A stretch of 16,182 nt of DNA from assembly GCA_051646285.1 (NCBI GenBank), contig JBOFCU010000242.1, positions 1 through 16,182 of the forward strand, written 5' to 3'. Under the pieces are notes generated by a model, which was given only the letters and a program-made list of their open reading frames with translations, was not told where the DNA came from and searched no databases. Made by a program: the position numbers and the translations under genes. This document shows, in pieces, positions 13,801-16,182 of the stretch. Within the stretch, counting starts at the first letter, position 1. Each line of letters begins with the position of its first letter. The DNA comes from Terrirubrum sp051646285 (GTDB lineage: Bacteria > Pseudomonadota > Alphaproteobacteria > Rhizobiales > Beijerinckiaceae).

Positions 13801-14892
13801 TCAGATGATCTGGCCTTTATCACCGCAGACAATCACGGAAATCTGGCAGGCGTCGGGCGATGGTGAATCACGCCGGCAAAATTCCAGAGCGCCATCACGC
13901 GATTCATCGCTCTTGGCCCGGGTCGCGACATACGCGCCCCAGAAACGGCGGCCATTGCGGCCCCGCACGTCATAGACCGACAGAGCCGTGCAGGCTGAGC
14001 CGGGCGTCGCAATGATCTTGCAGGATGTGCGCGCATTGCGGCGGCAGATAGTCATCGCCTCCGTCTCCGCAATCTTGCGGGTGCCCTTGCCCCACGATGC
14101 GCCCCACGCGCCCCGCGCCGAAAATGCCACAGCGCCCCAGATATCGACAGTCTTTGCTGCGCGCAGACGCTGCACGAGGATCGGGTCAATCGAACCATCC
14201 GCCTGAATACCGATGCGCTGCTGATAGGCCGTGATCGCATCACTGGTAAGCTTGCCGAAATTGCCGTTGATCGGGCCGGAATAATAATTGAGGCTGTAAA
14301 GCTTTTCCTGAATTTCGGTGATCAGCCCCCGCGTTAACACCAGGCGCTCCGCCGGTGGTTCGGCTTGCGGTGATGGCGTAGCCGGGGCCATCAGGGCTTG
14401 CGCCGGAGATTGCGGGGCGGCTGGTGCCGGCAGCGGTGCAGGTAGGGGTGCGGCCACCACTGGCGGCGCTGCAGGCGGGCGCGGAGCCGTGGCGGCGCGG
14501 CGGATTTCATCAAGCCTGCGCCGGGCCAGCGGGGCCAGACGGCCATTGGGAAAGGCCAGCAGAAACGCTTCGATTTCTTCCGTCCGGTTGCTGTCCTTGA
14601 TCTGCGTCCAGAGCTGAAGCTCCTCCCGCACAGCGGCAGCATCCGCCGGTGCCGGTGCAGCAGGCGGCGGCGGGGGCTGGATCGAGGGCGCAGCAAGCGG
14701 CTGCGGCAATGGCGCAGGCGCAGGTGCAGGTGCAGCGGGTGGCAATTGTGCCACCCGTGGCGGCGGCGCAGAGATGGGCGGCACCACCGGCGCTTCCGCC
14801 TGTGGAACCGGCAGCGTTTCAACACCAGCATTGTTTGTGGCCGCAGGAATGGCCGAAAGGCCGACAAACATCATCACCAGAAAAGCCAGCAT
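13801..14892 (-). CDS. Secreted peptidoglycan-binding protein with DUF4189 domain
   Basis: A 363-residue envelope protein. The ATG at 14892 (GAGG 5-8 bp upstream) gives a signal peptide, MLAFLVMMFVGLSAIPAA. A proline/alanine-rich linker (to about 85) comes before a helical module at 91-132 (LWTQIKDSNRTEEIEAFLLA, FPNGRLAPLARRRL), a motif common in alphaproteobacterial envelope and caspase-like proteins. A second Pro/Ala linker follows. Then comes a peptidoglycan-binding domain at about 184-245 (IQEKLYSLNYYSGPINGNFG) and a C-terminal DUF4189 domain from about 251 (WGAVAFSARGAWGASWGKG) with six cysteines that could form three disulfides. A GTG at 14913 would add seven residues. Its partner and activity are unknown. 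It converges on the GH25 gene and is divergent from isovaleryl-CoA dehydrogenase. Confidence 0.85.
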   Translation of the reverse strand: MLAFLVMMFVGLSAIPAATNNAGVETLPVPQAEAPVVPPISAPPPRVAQLPPAAPAPAPAPLPQPLAAPSIQPPPPPAAPAPADAAAVREELQLWTQIKDSNRTEEIEAFLLAFPNGRLAPLARRRLDEIRRAATAPRPPAAPPVVAAPLPAPLPAPAAPQSPAQALMAPATPSPQAEPPAERLVLTRGLITEIQEKLYSLNYYSGPINGNFGKLTSDAITAYQQRIGIQADGSIDPILVQRLRAAKTVDIWGAVAFSARGAWGASWGKGTRKIAETEAMTICRRNARTSCKIIATPGSACTALSVYDVRGRNGRRFWGAYVATRAKSDESRDGALEFCRRDSPSPDACQISVIVCGDKGQII

Positions 14893-15022
14893 TGCCACCT
14901 CGCAGAACAGCACACCATGTCAATAATGGCGCAATTCCGAACTGCGTCAAACGGGTGACGGTGACATGCGGACAACGCTCAATTAGATTGCGCTATCCCT
15001 TTCTCTGATCCGCCGGTTTGTC

Positions 15023-16182
15023 ATGCTCAGCAACGCGCCCCGCCCCTTCAATTTTGACCTCGGTGAAATGGCGGATGCCATCCGTGACACCGTGCAATCC
15101 TTTTCGCAGGAAAAAATTGCGCCGCGCGCTGACGCCATCGACAAGGACAATCTGTTTCCCCGTGACCTCTGGCCGGAAATGGGCGCGCTGGGTCTGCATG
15201 GCATCACTGTGCCGGAGGAATATGGCGGCTCAGGCCTCGGCTATCTCGAGCATGTGGTGGCGATGGAGGAAATTTCCCGTGCCTCCGCCAGTGTGGGCCT
15301 GTCCTACGGCGCGCATTCGAATTTATGCGTCAACCAGATCAACCGCAACGGCAGCGATGCGCAGAAAAAGAAATATCTGCCGAAACTGATCTCAGGCGAG
15401 CATGTCGGCTCTCTGGCCATGTCCGAGCCGGGGGCAGGTTCCGATGTTGTGTCGATGCGCACACGGGCGGATAAGAAAGGCGACCGCTATGTGCTCAACG
15501 GCACGAAAATGTGGATCACCAATGGCCCGCAATCGGAAACATTCGTGATTTATGCCAAGACAGACATGGATGCGGGCCCGCGCGGCATCACAGCTTTCAT
15601 TGTCGAAAAAGGCTGGAAGGGTTTTTCGCAAGCCCAGAAACTCGACAAGCTCGGCATGCGCGGCTCTGACACGTGTGAATTGCTGTTCGAGGATTGCGAA
15701 GTGCCGGAAGAGAATATTCTCGGCGGCCTCGGCAAGGGTGTGAACGTGCTGATGTCCGGTCTCGATTATGAGCGCGCGGTGCTGGCCGGCGGGCCGCTCG
15801 GCATCATGCAGGCGGCCTTCGATATCGTCATGCCCTATGTGCATGAACGCAAACAATTCGGCAAAGCCATTGGCGAATTTCAGCTCGTACAGGGCAAGGT
15901 CGCCGACATGTATGTGATGATGAATGCCTGCAAGGCCTACGTTTATTCCGTCGCCAAGGCTTGCGACCGGGGCGAAACCACCCGCGAGGATGCGGCTGGC
16001 GCAATCCTCATTTCTGCCGAAAAAGCCACGCTGCTGGCGCTCGATGCTATCCAGCTTCTCGGCGGCAATGGCTATATCAATGATTATCCCGCTGGCCGCC
16101 TGCTGCGTGATGCCAAGCTCTATGAAATCGGCGCGGGCACCAGCGAAATCCGCCGCATGCTGATTGGCCGGGAATTGTTTGA
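15023..16182 (+). CDS. ivd: Isovaleryl-CoA dehydrogenase (3' end cut by window)
   Basis: FAD-dependent oxidation of isovaleryl-CoA to 3-methylcrotonyl-CoA, the step before methylcrotonyl-CoA carboxylase in leucine degradation; a cytosolic tetramer passing electrons to ETF. About 386 residues are visible, and only a few C-terminal ones are missing. Acyl-CoA dehydrogenase features run in order: the N-terminal helical domain, LAMSEPGAGSDVVSMRT at about 132-148, MWITNG at about 163-168, and the C-terminal helical domain ending in GGNGYINDYPAGRLLRDAK and GTSEIRR. The catalytic base is Glu250 in GLDYERAVLAGGPLG; this internal position is typical of isovaleryl-CoA dehydrogenase and differs from the usual C-terminal glutamate of other acyl-CoA dehydrogenases. 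The frame has no internal stop. Start is ATG 15023. The 130-bp divergent gap upstream shows no clear LiuR-like operator. Confidence 0.92.
   Translation, partial: MLSNAPRPFNFDLGEMADAIRDTVQSFSQEKIAPRADAIDKDNLFPRDLWPEMGALGLHGITVPEEYGGSGLGYLEHVVAMEEISRASASVGLSYGAHSNLCVNQINRNGSDAQKKKYLPKLISGEHVGSLAMSEPGAGSDVVSMRTRADKKGDRYVLNGTKMWITNGPQSETFVIYAKTDMDAGPRGITAFIVEKGWKGFSQAQKLDKLGMRGSDTCELLFEDCEVPEENILGGLGKGVNVLMSGLDYERAVLAGGPLGIMQAAFDIVMPYVHERKQFGKAIGEFQLVQGKVADMYVMMNACKAYVYSVAKACDRGETTREDAAGAILISAEKATLLALDAIQLLGGNGYINDYPAGRLLRDAKLYEIGAGTSEIRRMLIGRELF

Overview
The window reads as chromosomal DNA of an alphaproteobacterium. This is inferred from the high-GC housekeeping genes, an orphan FliN gene next to lipB, a CBS-domain MgtE, a DUF4189/peptidoglycan-binding protein and the leucine-catabolism (liu/mcc) genes; no marker gene fixes genus or family. 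The GC level drops visibly in one block: the line 6841-6900 is about 43% GC, against about 68% at 11581-11640.

Left part (1-6193), mainly leucine catabolism. A biotin carboxylase subunit, probably the methylcrotonyl-CoA carboxylase alpha subunit (minus, cut by the left edge), is divergent from an amidase-signature hydrolase (plus). A small secreted four-cysteine protein (plus) follows. Next come an SDR oxidoreductase (minus), the methylcrotonyl-CoA carboxylase beta subunit (minus) and lipB octanoyltransferase (minus). The last three form a probable minus-strand run read lipB > mccB > SDR. At the far right (15023 to the edge, plus) lies isovaleryl-CoA dehydrogenase, which makes the 3-methylcrotonyl-CoA that the carboxylase uses. 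The leucine pathway is therefore present but dispersed.

Middle part (6194-9600). A very short FliN/SpoA-type gene is followed by one low-GC gene for an 874-residue RTX calcium-binding protein with a type I secretion-like C terminus. The 3' end of the fliN-like gene is repeated almost perfectly (55 bp, one synonymous mismatch) on the far side of the RTX gene. The RTX gene thus sits on a segment of about 2.95 kb bounded by direct copies of a gene end. This looks like an insertion that rebuilt the end of its target gene, and it is the most interesting structure in the window. No integrase or transposase is visible inside it.

Right part (9604-15022). An XRE/MmyB-type regulator (minus) is divergent from a four-helix membrane protein, with a palindrome between them. 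Then come tRNA-Leu(GAG), the magnesium transporter mgtE, a GH25 lysozyme-like lipoprotein, a strong bidirectional terminator, and a convergent secreted peptidoglycan-binding/DUF4189 protein.

No CRISPR array, rRNA, complete IS element or phage gene was seen. Starts were chosen by reading ribosome-binding sites by eye. Family names come from recognised motifs, not from database searches.
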